Origin: Lacicoccus qingdaonensis
GTDB taxonomy: Bacteria > Bacillota > Bacilli > Staphylococcales > Salinicoccaceae
Assembly (NCBI RefSeq): GCF_900101075.1
Contig: NZ_FNFY01000005.1
Location: 62,001-126,000, forward strand
Direction: 5' to 3'
DNA: 64,000 bases
The position numbers and the translations under genes were made by a program. Under the pieces are notes generated by a model. That model was not told where the DNA came from. It saw nothing but the letters and a program-made list of their open reading frames with translations, and did no database searches. Below, piece by piece: positions 50,630-59,611 of the stretch (positions are counted from its first letter, which is position 1; every line of letters starts with the position of its first letter).

Positions 50630-51694
50630 TTACAGTTTGACGATCCAGCCGAAAGGATCTTCCAAAGTGCCGTACTGGATGCCTGTGTAGTGATCATAGA
50701 GATCTTGCGCTACAGGACCGACCTGGTTGTCATTGACAACGTAGTCTTCACCGTGGACATTCATGCGGCCGATAGGCGAGATGACCGCCGCTGTACCTGA
50801 ACCGAAGATTTCTGAAATACTGCCGTCACGAAGGCCGTCACGAAGATCGTCAAGAAGTATTCTTTCTTCTTTGACTGTATAACCTTTATACTCGGCAAGC
50901 TGGATCAGGGATTTTCTTGTAATGCCTGAAAGGATCGAGCCGTTCAGCTTAGGTGTGATCAGTTCGTTGTTCCTGACAAAGAAAATGTTCATGCTGCCGA
51001 CTTCTTCGACATATTTCTGTTCAACACCGTCCAACCAGAGCACCTGCTCATAGCCAAGCTCAGCAGCTTTCTGCTGGGCAAGGATACTTGCAGCATAGTT
51101 GCCGGCACATTTGATGTCACCTACACCGCCGCGTACGGCACGGACATAGTCATCCTCGACATAGATGCTTGTCGGATCCAGCTGTCCGCCGTAATATCCG
51201 GCAACCGGAGATAAAATGATATTATATTTGTAAGTTCTCGCAGATCTGACACCTAAAAAGGCTTCATCTGCAAAAATGAACGGGCGGATATATAATGACT
51301 GCCCGGGACCGTCTGGCACCCAGTCACGTTCCAATTTAATCAATTCATAAAGTGCATTCAAGCTTGTTTCTTCATTGATCTTAGGCATCGCAAGCCGCTC
51401 CAATGAAGTGTTCAGCCGTTTGAAGTTCTCATCCGGTCTGAATAATAGAATATCTTCGCCGTTTCTGTAAGCCTTCAAACCCTCAAAAACAGATTGTCCA
51501 TAATGGATGCCGTTTGCAGCGGGAGAAATCTCGAGATTTTTATACGGCACAATGGCAGGCTCTTCCCAACCATGCTCAGGTGTATAATCCGATGTGAACA
51601 TGTAGTCCGTAAACACCGTACCAAATTTCACCGTTGATACATCTGGTTTTTCTTTCAATGAATTTGCTTTCTCGATTTGTATTGTTTGTCCCAT
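50630..51694 (-). CDS. ilvE: Branched-chain amino acid aminotransferase
   Basis: AAGGAGGG stands about 7 bases before ATG 51694, preferred over the frame start at 51724. The roughly 354-residue fold-type IV PLP enzyme has Lys195 in [13 protein letters not shown] and the typical [14 protein letters not shown] near 64 and [10 protein letters not shown] near 312. It transfers the amino group between glutamate and leucine, isoleucine or valine keto acids in the cytoplasm. It is divergent from the tartrate/malate dehydrogenase gene, with an inverted repeat in between. Confidence 0.95.
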   Translation of the reverse strand: MGQTIQIEKANSLKEKPDVSTVKFGTVFTDYMFTSDYTPEHGWEEPAIVPYKNLEISPAANGIHYGQSVFEGLKAYRNGEDILLFRPDENFKRLNTSLERLAMPKINEETSLNALYELIKLERDWVPDGPGQSLYIRPFIFADEAFLGVRSARTYKYNIILSPVAGYYGGQLDPTSIYVEDDYVRAVRGGVGDIKCAGNYAASILAQQKAAELGYEQVLWLDGVEQKYVEEVGSMNIFFVRNNELITPKLNGSILSGITRKSLIQLAEYKGYTVKEERILLDDLRDGLRDGSISEIFGSGTAAVISPIGRMNVHGEDYVVNDNQVGPVAQDLYDHYTGIQYGTLEDPFGWIVKL

Positions 51695-51744
51695 AATGGA
51701 CCCTCCTTCTAACTTTAAAAACAAGCCACTTACTTGATTTGAAA

Positions 51745-51776
51745 ATTAGTGTTTATTTTATCAAGGAAACACTAAT
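51745..51776. promoter_or_regulatory. Inverted repeat in the ilvE promoter region
   Basis: ATTAGTGTTT and AAACACTAAT form a perfect 10-bp inverted repeat with a 12-base centre. On the - strand a TTGATA -35-like element lies in the centre, so it is a candidate operator for ilvE. Confidence 0.5.
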
Positions 51777-51892
51777 AAAGCAATACGTTTTCAGATTATT
51801 TAAAATTTAATTTTATTTCTAACAACGGCCTATACAGGAATGGAACTTGTTATAATGGAATCATGATGAATGAAAAGATAAGGAGTGAAGTG

Positions 51893-52942
51893 ATGGAGAC
51901 GATAAGACTTGCTGTAATTCCGGGCGACGGCATCGGCCATGAAGTGGTGCCGGGTGCGCTGAAGATACTGGAACGTCTTGCAGAACTGCATGGCGGTCTG
52001 AAATTCGAATTCGAACATTATGATTACGGTTGTGACTATTATTTGGAGCATGGAGAGATGATGCCGGAAGACGGTCTGGAAAAACTGAAGGAAAGTGATG
52101 CGGTTTTTCTTGGCGCTGTAGGAGATGTGAATAAAGTGCCTGATCACATTTCGCTGTGGGGGCTGCTCATAAAAATACGCCGGGAATTCCAGCAGGAAAT
52201 CAATGTCAGACCAGCGAAGGTTTTTGATGGTGTAAGATCCCCGCTCGGCAGTCCAAAAGATTTCGACCTGGTCGTCGTAAGGGAAAATAGTGAAGGTGAG
52301 TACAGTTCAGTCGGGGGACGCATGTTCCATGAAGAACACGAAATCGCAATCCAGAGCAGTGTATTCTCAAAACGTGCGACTTCACAGGCGATGGAATATG
52401 CTTTTAATCTCGCCGGATCCCGCAGCGGTATGGTGACGAGTGCGACAAAATCCAACGGGATATACCATGCGATGCCTTTCTGGGATGACGTGTTCAAAGA
52501 AGTATCAATGGAATATCCGGAAGTTTCAACAACATCTGAGCATATTGATGCACTGTCCGCCTCTTTTGTTACACGTCCGGAACGTTATGATGTCGTGGTG
52601 GCAAGTAATTTGTTCGGCGATATTTTATCGGATATCGGTGCTGGAATCATGGGAAGCATCGGTATTGCGCCAAGCGCAAACTTGAATATTAATGGGAAAT
52701 ATCCTTCGATGTTCGAACCGGTCCACGGCTCGGCACCGGATATTGTCGGACGCGGCCTTGCGAATCCGGTCGGCCAGATATGGACGGCGAAAATGCTGTT
52801 GGATCATTTTGGGTATGAGGATTTGGGCGGCCGGCTGTTGAAAGCGATTGAAGATACTTTGAGGGAAGGTATCATGACGCCGGATATCGGCGGTAATTCT
52901 TCAACGGAAGAAGTGACTGCCTCAATATTGGAGAGGCTGTAA
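51893..52942 (+). CDS. Tartrate / D-malate dehydrogenase family enzyme
   Basis: AAGGAG lies 8 bases before ATG 51893 (METIRLAVIPGDG), preferred over 51863. The 349-residue decarboxylating dehydrogenase of the isocitrate/isopropylmalate family has GDGIGHEV at the N-terminus, SLWGLLIKIRREFQQEINVR near 88 and SNLFGDILSDIGAGI near 235, with the Mg-binding aspartates in the last. The SLWGLL loop favours the TtuC/DmlA/YcsA branch acting on tartrate or D-malate rather than isopropylmalate. It is probably co-transcribed with the MFS carrier 30 bases downstream. Confidence 0.88.
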   Translation: METIRLAVIPGDGIGHEVVPGALKILERLAELHGGLKFEFEHYDYGCDYYLEHGEMMPEDGLEKLKESDAVFLGAVGDVNKVPDHISLWGLLIKIRREFQQEINVRPAKVFDGVRSPLGSPKDFDLVVVRENSEGEYSSVGGRMFHEEHEIAIQSSVFSKRATSQAMEYAFNLAGSRSGMVTSATKSNGIYHAMPFWDDVFKEVSMEYPEVSTTSEHIDALSASFVTRPERYDVVVASNLFGDILSDIGAGIMGSIGIAPSANLNINGKYPSMFEPVHGSAPDIVGRGLANPVGQIWTAKMLLDHFGYEDLGGRLLKAIEDTLREGIMTPDIGGNSSTEEVTASILERL

Positions 52943-52972
52943 TTCAGAAACGGACAGTTAGGAGGAAGCAGC

Positions 52973-54139
52973 GTGCAGGAGCGTTTATGGACCCGTGATT
53001 TTATCATAGTTTTCATATTTAATTTCTTTATCATGCTGGCCATGTTTCTTTTGATGGTGACCATCAGCGGCTACGCAATCGAAGCGTTCGGCATCTCGAC
53101 AAGTAATGCAGGTCTCGCTGCAGGGATCTTCATTGTTGGATCATTGATCGGCAGAATCGTCACAGGCCATCAACTGAGCCTGATGGGTGCAAGAAAAATC
53201 ATGTATATCGGTACAATCATGTTCATCCTTACATACGGACTCTACTTTTTTGCCGGCAGCTTCTGGATGCTGCTCATCGTCAGGTTTTTTAACGGCTTTG
53301 CCAACGGCGTGACGACAACGGCGGTCGGCACGATAGCGGCCCTTGCCCTGCCGGCAAGACGGAGAGGGGAAGGAATCGGCTATTTCAGCCTGAGCTTTGT
53401 CATGGCGACGGCGATCGGACCTTATCTCGCATTCACCATGCTTGAATATGTGGATTACCAGATGCTGTTCCTTCTTGTCTTCACGGTCGTATTGATTGCA
53501 AGTGTCTTTACTATTTTCATCAAGACGGATAATGAAACGATCGATCTGACGAAAGAACCCAAACCGAAATTTCAGTTTGTGGACAGGGACGCACTGCCGG
53601 CTGCGTCAACGATACTGATTATCTGCCTGGCACATTCAACGATATTCTCATTCATTGCATTATATGCAGATGAACAGGGGCTCGGCACGGCAGCGGGCTA
53701 CTTCTTCCTGGTCAACGCAATCGTGATGCTGGTCACCCGGCCGTTTACCGGGAGACTGATGGACCGAAAGGGCGCCAATATCATTGTCTATCCGGCTTTA
53801 GTCGTTTTGTTCGCAGCGTATCTCGTCCTCGGTAATGCACAGTCGGGATGGATGCTGCTGCTTGCAGGGGGATTGATCGGCCTCGGCTATGGCAACTTCC
53901 AGTCGATTATTCAGGCATTATGCATTAAACTCGCAGAACCGAAAAATGTCGGGCTGGCGACTTCAACGTTCTTCATCTGCCTGGACTTCGGTCTTGGTGT
54001 GGGGTCGTATATCTTCGGTCAGCTTGTCCCGTTCATCGGGTATGGCGGTCTGTATAACTCGATGACCATCATCGTCGTCATCTCAGCAGTATTGTATTAC
54101 ATGGTATATGGAAGAAAAGAAAAATATTTAACGATATGA
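52973..54139 (+). CDS. MFS transporter
   Basis: The start is GTG at 52973 behind AGGAGGA. The 388-residue protein has twelve membrane segments; VTRPFTGRLMDRKGANI is the MFS loop, and GLGYGNFQS and NVGLATSTFF follow near 300-330. The C-terminal half is a clear paralogue of the partial MFS at 1-597. Position after a tartrate/malate dehydrogenase gene suggests a carrier for that substrate, though family members are more often exporters. A strong terminator follows. Confidence 0.85.
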   Translation: MQERLWTRDFIIVFIFNFFIMLAMFLLMVTISGYAIEAFGISTSNAGLAAGIFIVGSLIGRIVTGHQLSLMGARKIMYIGTIMFILTYGLYFFAGSFWMLLIVRFFNGFANGVTTTAVGTIAALALPARRRGEGIGYFSLSFVMATAIGPYLAFTMLEYVDYQMLFLLVFTVVLIASVFTIFIKTDNETIDLTKEPKPKFQFVDRDALPAASTILIICLAHSTIFSFIALYADEQGLGTAAGYFFLVNAIVMLVTRPFTGRLMDRKGANIIVYPALVVLFAAYLVLGNAQSGWMLLLAGGLIGLGYGNFQSIIQALCIKLAEPKNVGLATSTFFICLDFGLGVGSYIFGQLVPFIGYGGLYNSMTIIVVISAVLYYMVYGRKEKYLTI

Positions 54140-54141
54140 AG

Positions 54142-54184
54142 AAAACTGAACTTTCGCCGGCAGGGCAAAAGTTCAGTTTTTATT
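54142..54184. terminator. Terminator after the MFS gene
   Basis: The 13-bp stem AAAACTGAACTTT / AAAGTTCAGTTTT has a 13-base loop and T residues after it. It lies between convergent genes. Confidence 0.85.
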
Positions 54185-54368
54185 TTGGTTGATCTTCACC
54201 GTCTGCCCTCGTGTTGTTATAAATATTGACTGCAAGCAATATGAACATGAAGCCGAATATGATAAATGGATTCAACAGTGTTTCCTCCAGAACAAGATTC
54301 AACACGGCAGCTATTAATAAGATGATCATACCAATCACATAAATTCTTTTCACTGTCTTTTTACTCAA
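54180..54368 (-). CDS. Small two-helix membrane protein (about 62 aa)
   Basis: GGAGGG sits inside the longer frame, so the likely start is TTG 54368, 7 bases after that site. Two hydrophobic segments (about 8-26 and 32-50) with a short loop suggest a hairpin membrane peptide; the N-terminus is basic (SKKTVKR) and the C-terminus acidic. There is no recognised family. It is divergent from the large lipoprotein gene, and the two share an AT-rich promoter region. Confidence 0.6.
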   Translation of the reverse strand: MSKKTVKRIYVIGMIILLIAAVLNLVLEETLLNPFIIFGFMFILLAVNIYNNTRADGEDQPK

Positions 54369-54411
54369 AATAAAACCCTCCAAAATTTAAAAAAATATAC
54401 AATTTTTAGAT

Positions 54412-54447
54412 TATTAAGAAGACCTTAGGGAAATATATTTATATAAT
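54412..54447 (+). promoter_or_regulatory. Weaker member of the 11-bp-phased promoter group
   Basis: TATTAA (54412) and CCTTAG (54423) are 11 bases apart, and CCTTAG ends 11 bases before a TATATAAT -10. Only two half-sites fit; the two upstream ones seen at 11272 and 13777 are absent. Confidence 0.45.
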
Positions 54448-54482
54448 TGCTGTTATTTTAACATAAATGGGGGATGGTCATT

Positions 54483-56240
54483 ATGAAATATTTGTTAATG
54501 ATAATCATGAGTATTTTAATGCTGACAGCATGCGGCACGGCTGAAGAAGGTACTGACGAGGAAATCTCTGAAGCGGCTGATGAGGAGTCGGATGAAGAAG
54601 CCCTGGAAGAAGATACAGAAAATGCCCGAGAAACAGAACCGGAAGACATAGAGCCGGCAAGTAATGTGGATTTTTCTGTGAAGGAAAAAGCATTGACCGA
54701 TACGGAAGGTTCTGAAATGACTTCGATGCTGGAGATGAACTCTGAGTTGGCTGAAATGATGAGTGGTGCTTCTGAATCGGATGCGGATGCGGGAGATATT
54801 TTGATGCCTGCAGATGATCTGACAACTTATTATTCCGAGGCTTTTGTCGCTATACATGTTTTTCAAGGAGACTCAGGTGAGCCTTCGCAATCGGATGTTG
54901 AAGGTATGAATGCCGAGGTGGATGAGAGAGATCACACTGAAGCTTATTCAAAGTATTATAATACTGAAACGGGAGAATTTGAAGAATATCTTTACAGGGA
55001 TGAAGACGGATATTACATTTTTGATGATACAAAGTGGACAGATACTGATGAACTCTCACCGGATGAAGATATTTATTACGGTAGATACACCAATCTGTAT
55101 GATGCGTTCATGGAGACGGAAAATATCATCAATGTATCTGAGGATGAAGAATATTATTACATTCATAACATTGGTACCGAAGCGGTGCTTCATGAAACTT
55201 TCGGCAACATTTTCAATGTGGAGTATACGGGTGCCGATGAAAGTGAGATGGAAAATGCAGTCGTTGCATCAGTGGATAAATCAACAGGTGAAATGGATGA
55301 ATTATTATATATCACAACTGCGCCTGCCGCACAAAGTGATGAGTACCTTCACATTGAACTTGCCGTGTCATTTGAAGGGTACGGTGCATTTGATGACGAA
55401 GGTGTCACCGCACCGGCAGCAGAAGAAACCGGAGCGGCCGGGGGAGGATCATCTAATATTGGCAGAGCACCGGATTCAGTTGACTTTTCTCTGACCGAAG
55501 AACAGTTCAGTGAAGAAGACGGTATGGAAATGACTTCAATGCTCGCAATGAATTCCCCCGTTCCAAGTATGCTTGACAATGCTGAACAGACAGATGCAGC
55601 GATAGAGGATATATTGAAGACGAAAGAGGAAGTTACAACATATTACGGTGAAACTTTCATGACCATAGATGTGTTTGACAGTGCGGATTCAGAACCACTT
55701 CAATCAGATACTGTCGGATTGATTGCGGAAATGGATGAAGAGGTGGGAATGGAGGTTTACTCCGAGATCCACGACCCGGCATCGGATGAATTCATACCGC
55801 ACCATTATGGCAACCCGGACAGTGTATTTGCCTATCAGGACGGTATGTGGACAGAGGATCCATCCAGTGAAGCCGAAGAAATATTTCACGCCACATATTC
55901 CAGCCTTTATGATGCGTTCATTGACACTGAAGATGTGATTGAAATCTTAGAAGATGATGAGTACTACTACCTTTACGACATTGGTGATGAAATGATTTTA
56001 CATGACGTATTCGGAGATATGTTCGAGGTTGAATATACAGGTGCAGACGAAGAAGCGATGGAAAATGGAGTCGTTGGCATTGTGAATAAGGAAGACGGAA
56101 CTTTTGCCCATCTGGCTTATATTTCCACAGCCCCTGCACTTCACGGAAATGAGTATCTTCATATAGAAGTCGCTGCATCATATGGGGACTATGGTGCCTA
56201 CGATGATGACGGCATCACAGTGCCGGATATTTACGAATAA
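54483..56240 (+). CDS. Large lipoprotein with duplicated domain (585 aa)
   Basis: GGGGGA lies 8 bases before ATG 54483. The signal peptide ends in LTAC, then an acidic Glu-rich linker, then two copies of a roughly 250-residue domain (about 60-320 and 340-585). Each copy opens with VDFS and a MTSML-MNS segment, contains an EEYYYIHNIG or DDEYYYLYDIG strand, and closes with NVEYTGAD / EVEYTGAD and AYISTAPA-like stretches. The fold looks beta-rich and very acidic, resembling LppX/LprG-type or DUF6612-like lipoproteins, but I cannot name the family. It should face the outside, anchored by lipid. Confidence 0.75.
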   Translation: MKYLLMIIMSILMLTACGTAEEGTDEEISEAADEESDEEALEEDTENARETEPEDIEPASNVDFSVKEKALTDTEGSEMTSMLEMNSELAEMMSGASESDADAGDILMPADDLTTYYSEAFVAIHVFQGDSGEPSQSDVEGMNAEVDERDHTEAYSKYYNTETGEFEEYLYRDEDGYYIFDDTKWTDTDELSPDEDIYYGRYTNLYDAFMETENIINVSEDEEYYYIHNIGTEAVLHETFGNIFNVEYTGADESEMENAVVASVDKSTGEMDELLYITTAPAAQSDEYLHIELAVSFEGYGAFDDEGVTAPAAEETGAAGGGSSNIGRAPDSVDFSLTEEQFSEEDGMEMTSMLAMNSPVPSMLDNAEQTDAAIEDILKTKEEVTTYYGETFMTIDVFDSADSEPLQSDTVGLIAEMDEEVGMEVYSEIHDPASDEFIPHHYGNPDSVFAYQDGMWTEDPSSEAEEIFHATYSSLYDAFIDTEDVIEILEDDEYYYLYDIGDEMILHDVFGDMFEVEYTGADEEAMENGVVGIVNKEDGTFAHLAYISTAPALHGNEYLHIEVAASYGDYGAYDDDGITVPDIYE

Positions 56241-56315
56241 AACCATTATATGATGAGTCATTTGCAGACGTATTTGTTATAATCGGGATGACTATGACAG
56301 AGGAAGAGTGATATC

Positions 56316-57476
56316 ATGCCAAAGGCAAATAAGAAGATGAAGAATATAGAAGTACCGGGCACAAGACAGTTCGCCAACCGTGTAGAAGAGTTTCCGGATG
56401 CAGTGGATCTGACACTCGGGCAGCCGGATTTCGATACACCTGAACCGGTGAAGCAGGCGGCGATAGATGCAATCAATACAAAGCCCATGAAGTATTCCCA
56501 CAACACGGGACTGCTTGAACTGAGAAAGGCGATCAGCGAATATTATAAAAGCAGCTGCGGTGCGGACTATGACCCTAATGGCGAAGTGCTTGTCACAGTA
56601 GGCGGCAGTGAAGGGATAGACGGCGTTCTAAGAGCGATCATCGACCCGGGAGATGAAGTACTCGTGCCTGCGCCGACTTATCTGGGCTATGAACCGATCA
56701 TCGAACTCTCAGGCGGAGTGACGAAATTCGTCGATATGTCTGAAACGGATTATATCGCCACACCTGAACTGATTGAATCGAATATTACAGAAAAAACCAA
56801 AGCTGTTCTGCTGAATTATCCAACCAACCCTACCGGCGTCACATACACAAAAGAGCAGATGGATGCGCTTGTCGAAGTATTTAAAAAGTATGATATCTTT
56901 ATCATTACAGATGAAATTTATGGTGAGAATACTTTGGAAGGCGATCATATCAGTCTTGCGAAGTATCCGGAAATCAAAGAAAAGGCAATCGTTGTCAACG
57001 GCCTCAGCAAATCTCATGCAATGACCGGCTGGCGTATCGGATATGTGGTCGCACACAGAGTGATCATGGAAGATATTACAGCCGTACATCTTTATAACAC
57101 AATCTGTGCGAGCATCCCGAGCCAATATGCGGCAATCGAAGCGCTCACGACCCAGCTCCATGTGCCAAAGGAGATGAATCAGGCCTATATTCAGCGCCGT
57201 GATTATATTTATAAGAGACTGACGGATATGGGTCTCGAAGTGTCGAAACCGACCGGTGCATTCTATATCTTCCCATCGATCAGAAAGTACGAAGAAGATT
57301 CATTCAAGTTTGCGACAGACCTGCTTGAAAGTGTCCATCTGGCGGTTGTGCCGGGGCGTTCTTTCTCCGAGTACGGTGAAGGGCATATCAGACTTTCTTT
57401 TGCCTGCAGTATGGAAGAATTGACGGAAGCGGCAGACCGGCTTGAGAAATATATAAAAATATTGGATATGAAATAG
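56316..57476 (+). CDS. patA: N-acetyl-LL-diaminopimelate-type aminotransferase (PatA family)
   Basis: This 386-residue class I aminotransferase has PLP Lys232 in GLSKSHAMTGWR, Asn-Pro-Thr in NYPTNPTGV and RLSFACS for the carboxylate Arg near 365. It is closest to Bacillus PatA, which converts N-acetyl-LL-diaminopimelate in lysine and cell-wall precursor synthesis; promiscuous aspartate-type activity is also known for the branch. It is a single gene, with the phosphatase gene following after a 170-base gap. Confidence 0.88.
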   Translation: MPKANKKMKNIEVPGTRQFANRVEEFPDAVDLTLGQPDFDTPEPVKQAAIDAINTKPMKYSHNTGLLELRKAISEYYKSSCGADYDPNGEVLVTVGGSEGIDGVLRAIIDPGDEVLVPAPTYLGYEPIIELSGGVTKFVDMSETDYIATPELIESNITEKTKAVLLNYPTNPTGVTYTKEQMDALVEVFKKYDIFIITDEIYGENTLEGDHISLAKYPEIKEKAIVVNGLSKSHAMTGWRIGYVVAHRVIMEDITAVHLYNTICASIPSQYAAIEALTTQLHVPKEMNQAYIQRRDYIYKRLTDMGLEVSKPTGAFYIFPSIRKYEEDSFKFATDLLESVHLAVVPGRSFSEYGEGHIRLSFACSMEELTEAADRLEKYIKILDMK

Positions 57477-57648
57477 TACTTTTACCACATCATATTAAGA
57501 AAGCTTAACAAAATTCATTAAACTAAAAAGAGAAGTGTTTAAGTAAATTTTTTTTTACTTCGTTTTAAAACTTCATGAACATTGACTCATTATAATAGAA
57601 TTGTAAGAGATTCCTATGCAATCAAAATTTTTGGGAGGTTTACTGTTC

Positions 57649-59466
57649 ATGAATGTCAATTTGTTTCACGACAAGAAATTTATGACAACTTTCGGCGTAG
57701 CATTTGCGACCCTGCTGCTGATACTGTCCTCATTGTTCAGCCCCATTGCACAAGCAGCCGGAGGTGGAGGGCCAGTTGGAGAAGCTGACGCGCCTGAAAC
57801 TGAAGAATTCAACCCAGTTCTGACAGATGAAAAACCTGAAGTTGCAGACATAGAGGCTAATAACATCCCTAACCGCATTGCGGCAACTTTCAACGGTGAA
57901 ACCGAAAGCGAAATGGGGTTCAACTGGTATACGACAGACTTATTTGAAGACTCGAAGGTATGGGTTTCAAAATCCGGCAACTTTGATGATACATTAGAAT
58001 TTGAAGCGGAAGCGACAGAGGTCACTTCCCACTACGGTGAGCGTGATGAAGATGGATATTACATCTTTGCAGACGTTGAAGAAGACGAAGAAGGCGAACC
58101 GGTCACTGATGAAAACGGTGACCCGATCATCAACGGTTACTACACTGACGAACAGGCACACGGCGGCGAATGGATGTACGGCAATGAATACGGCCAGCTG
58201 GACCTGATCGACGTCACAGAATATTCCTACAAGGCACAGGCGACAGACCTTGAACCGAATACTACATACTATTATCAGGTAGGTAGTGAATCAGGTGAAA
58301 TCAGTGAAGTCGGCGAATTCAAAACTTCAGGCGAAGATGGAGATCCGTTCAAATTCGTCCATTATACAGATACACAAAATGCTTTTTGGAACGAAAACGT
58401 CCGTAATGAAGCGGCATTCGGTGCAGACACTCTGATGCGTGCACTCGATACTGCCGGAGATGCAGACTTTGTACTGCACACAGGCGATATGGTGGAAATT
58501 GCTGAAGTTGAAGATGAGTGGGTGGATATTTTCGAACAATCCAGACCTTACTTCATGCAGTCGGCTATGGCAGTGGCGCCCGGTAACCACGATGAATATG
58601 CACTTGACTGGAATGATGATCCGTTTACAGAAAAATTCAATGAGCACTTGAACGTCCCGGTCACAAATGATGCCATCAGCGGCGGATCTTATTATTCCTT
58701 CGACTACAACGGTGTGCATTTTGTCACTCTGAACACAAACGACAACAAAGAATCGGAAGATAATCCGAATGAAGGTGCAATCGGTGAAGAGCAGATGGAA
58801 TGGATCCGAGAAGACATCGAACAGGCACGTGAAAACGGCGCGGAGTGGGTTGTACTGAACTACCATAAACCACTTTACTCCAAGTCATATCACTCACTGC
58901 AGGATGAAGATGTCCAGGAAATCAGAGAAGAATTGACAGCACTGATCGATGAATTGGATGTCGACCTTGCTTTGCAGGGCCACGACCATGTCGTTTCAAG
59001 ATCACATTCTCTGACACATGTACCGACTGATGAAAACTTCTCAAACGGTGTTGTCGAAGATGTTGAGACATTCGTCGGCGACAACGGTGTAGAATATCTG
59101 GATGATCCTGAAGGTACGACATATATTCTTCCGAACACAGGCGGTACTAAAGAGTACGATGATGTTTATTCAAAAGGTGTAGACCACCTGCATAAAGTCA
59201 GACCGGACCTTGACTGGATGACTCAGGAAGACATGGATTACTACAACAGCCTGTTCGCATACGGCGACCAGCCTCAGGAAACTGAAGCATTTGAAGATGC
59301 CCATGCTAACAACAGGGATTCCCACATCCAGAACTTCGCGGTATATGAAGTAGAAGGCAATCAACTTGTTGTCAGCATGTACCAGATTGAAGGCGAGCTG
59401 CTGAAAGGTGAAGAAAGAACTGTGGAATTGGTTGACCAGTTCGGTATCGCCAAAGGCAACGAATAA
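57649..59466 (+). CDS. Secreted purple-acid-type metallophosphoesterase
   Basis: GGGAGG lies 11 bases before ATG 57649, preferred over 57616. A signal peptide ends at AQAAGGGG; the mature protein has an N-terminal fibronectin-like domain (about 60-230, PNRIAATF, YKAQATDLEPNTTYYYQVGS) and a calcineurin-like phosphoesterase domain (about 240-500). Metal ligands are seen in HYTDTQN, TGDMVE, APGNHDEY, NYHKPLYS and GHDHVVSR. It should act outside the cell on phosphomonoesters. There is no membrane anchor or LPXTG, so it is probably released. Two TTAA-type half-sites lie upstream. Confidence 0.88.
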   Translation: MNVNLFHDKKFMTTFGVAFATLLLILSSLFSPIAQAAGGGGPVGEADAPETEEFNPVLTDEKPEVADIEANNIPNRIAATFNGETESEMGFNWYTTDLFEDSKVWVSKSGNFDDTLEFEAEATEVTSHYGERDEDGYYIFADVEEDEEGEPVTDENGDPIINGYYTDEQAHGGEWMYGNEYGQLDLIDVTEYSYKAQATDLEPNTTYYYQVGSESGEISEVGEFKTSGEDGDPFKFVHYTDTQNAFWNENVRNEAAFGADTLMRALDTAGDADFVLHTGDMVEIAEVEDEWVDIFEQSRPYFMQSAMAVAPGNHDEYALDWNDDPFTEKFNEHLNVPVTNDAISGGSYYSFDYNGVHFVTLNTNDNKESEDNPNEGAIGEEQMEWIREDIEQARENGAEWVVLNYHKPLYSKSYHSLQDEDVQEIREELTALIDELDVDLALQGHDHVVSRSHSLTHVPTDENFSNGVVEDVETFVGDNGVEYLDDPEGTTYILPNTGGTKEYDDVYSKGVDHLHKVRPDLDWMTQEDMDYYNSLFAYGDQPQETEAFEDAHANNRDSHIQNFAVYEVEGNQLVVSMYQIEGELLKGEERTVELVDQFGIAKGNE

Positions 59467-59487
59467 TAATATTTAAAATTGATATTG

Positions 59488-59520
59488 AAAGAGACCGCAA
59501 TTGCCGGTCTCTTTTTTTTG
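59488..59520 (+). terminator. Terminator after the phosphatase gene
   Basis: The 10-bp stem AAAGAGACCG / CGGTCTCTTT has a 7-base loop and a long T run. Confidence 0.9.
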
Positions 59521-59611
59521 GTCTCACGCCACAGGTCTTCACCCATAAATTGCACTCCCTTCAAATCTCGATTAAAATTATGATGATCAATAAAATAACG
59601 GAGGGGTTTTA

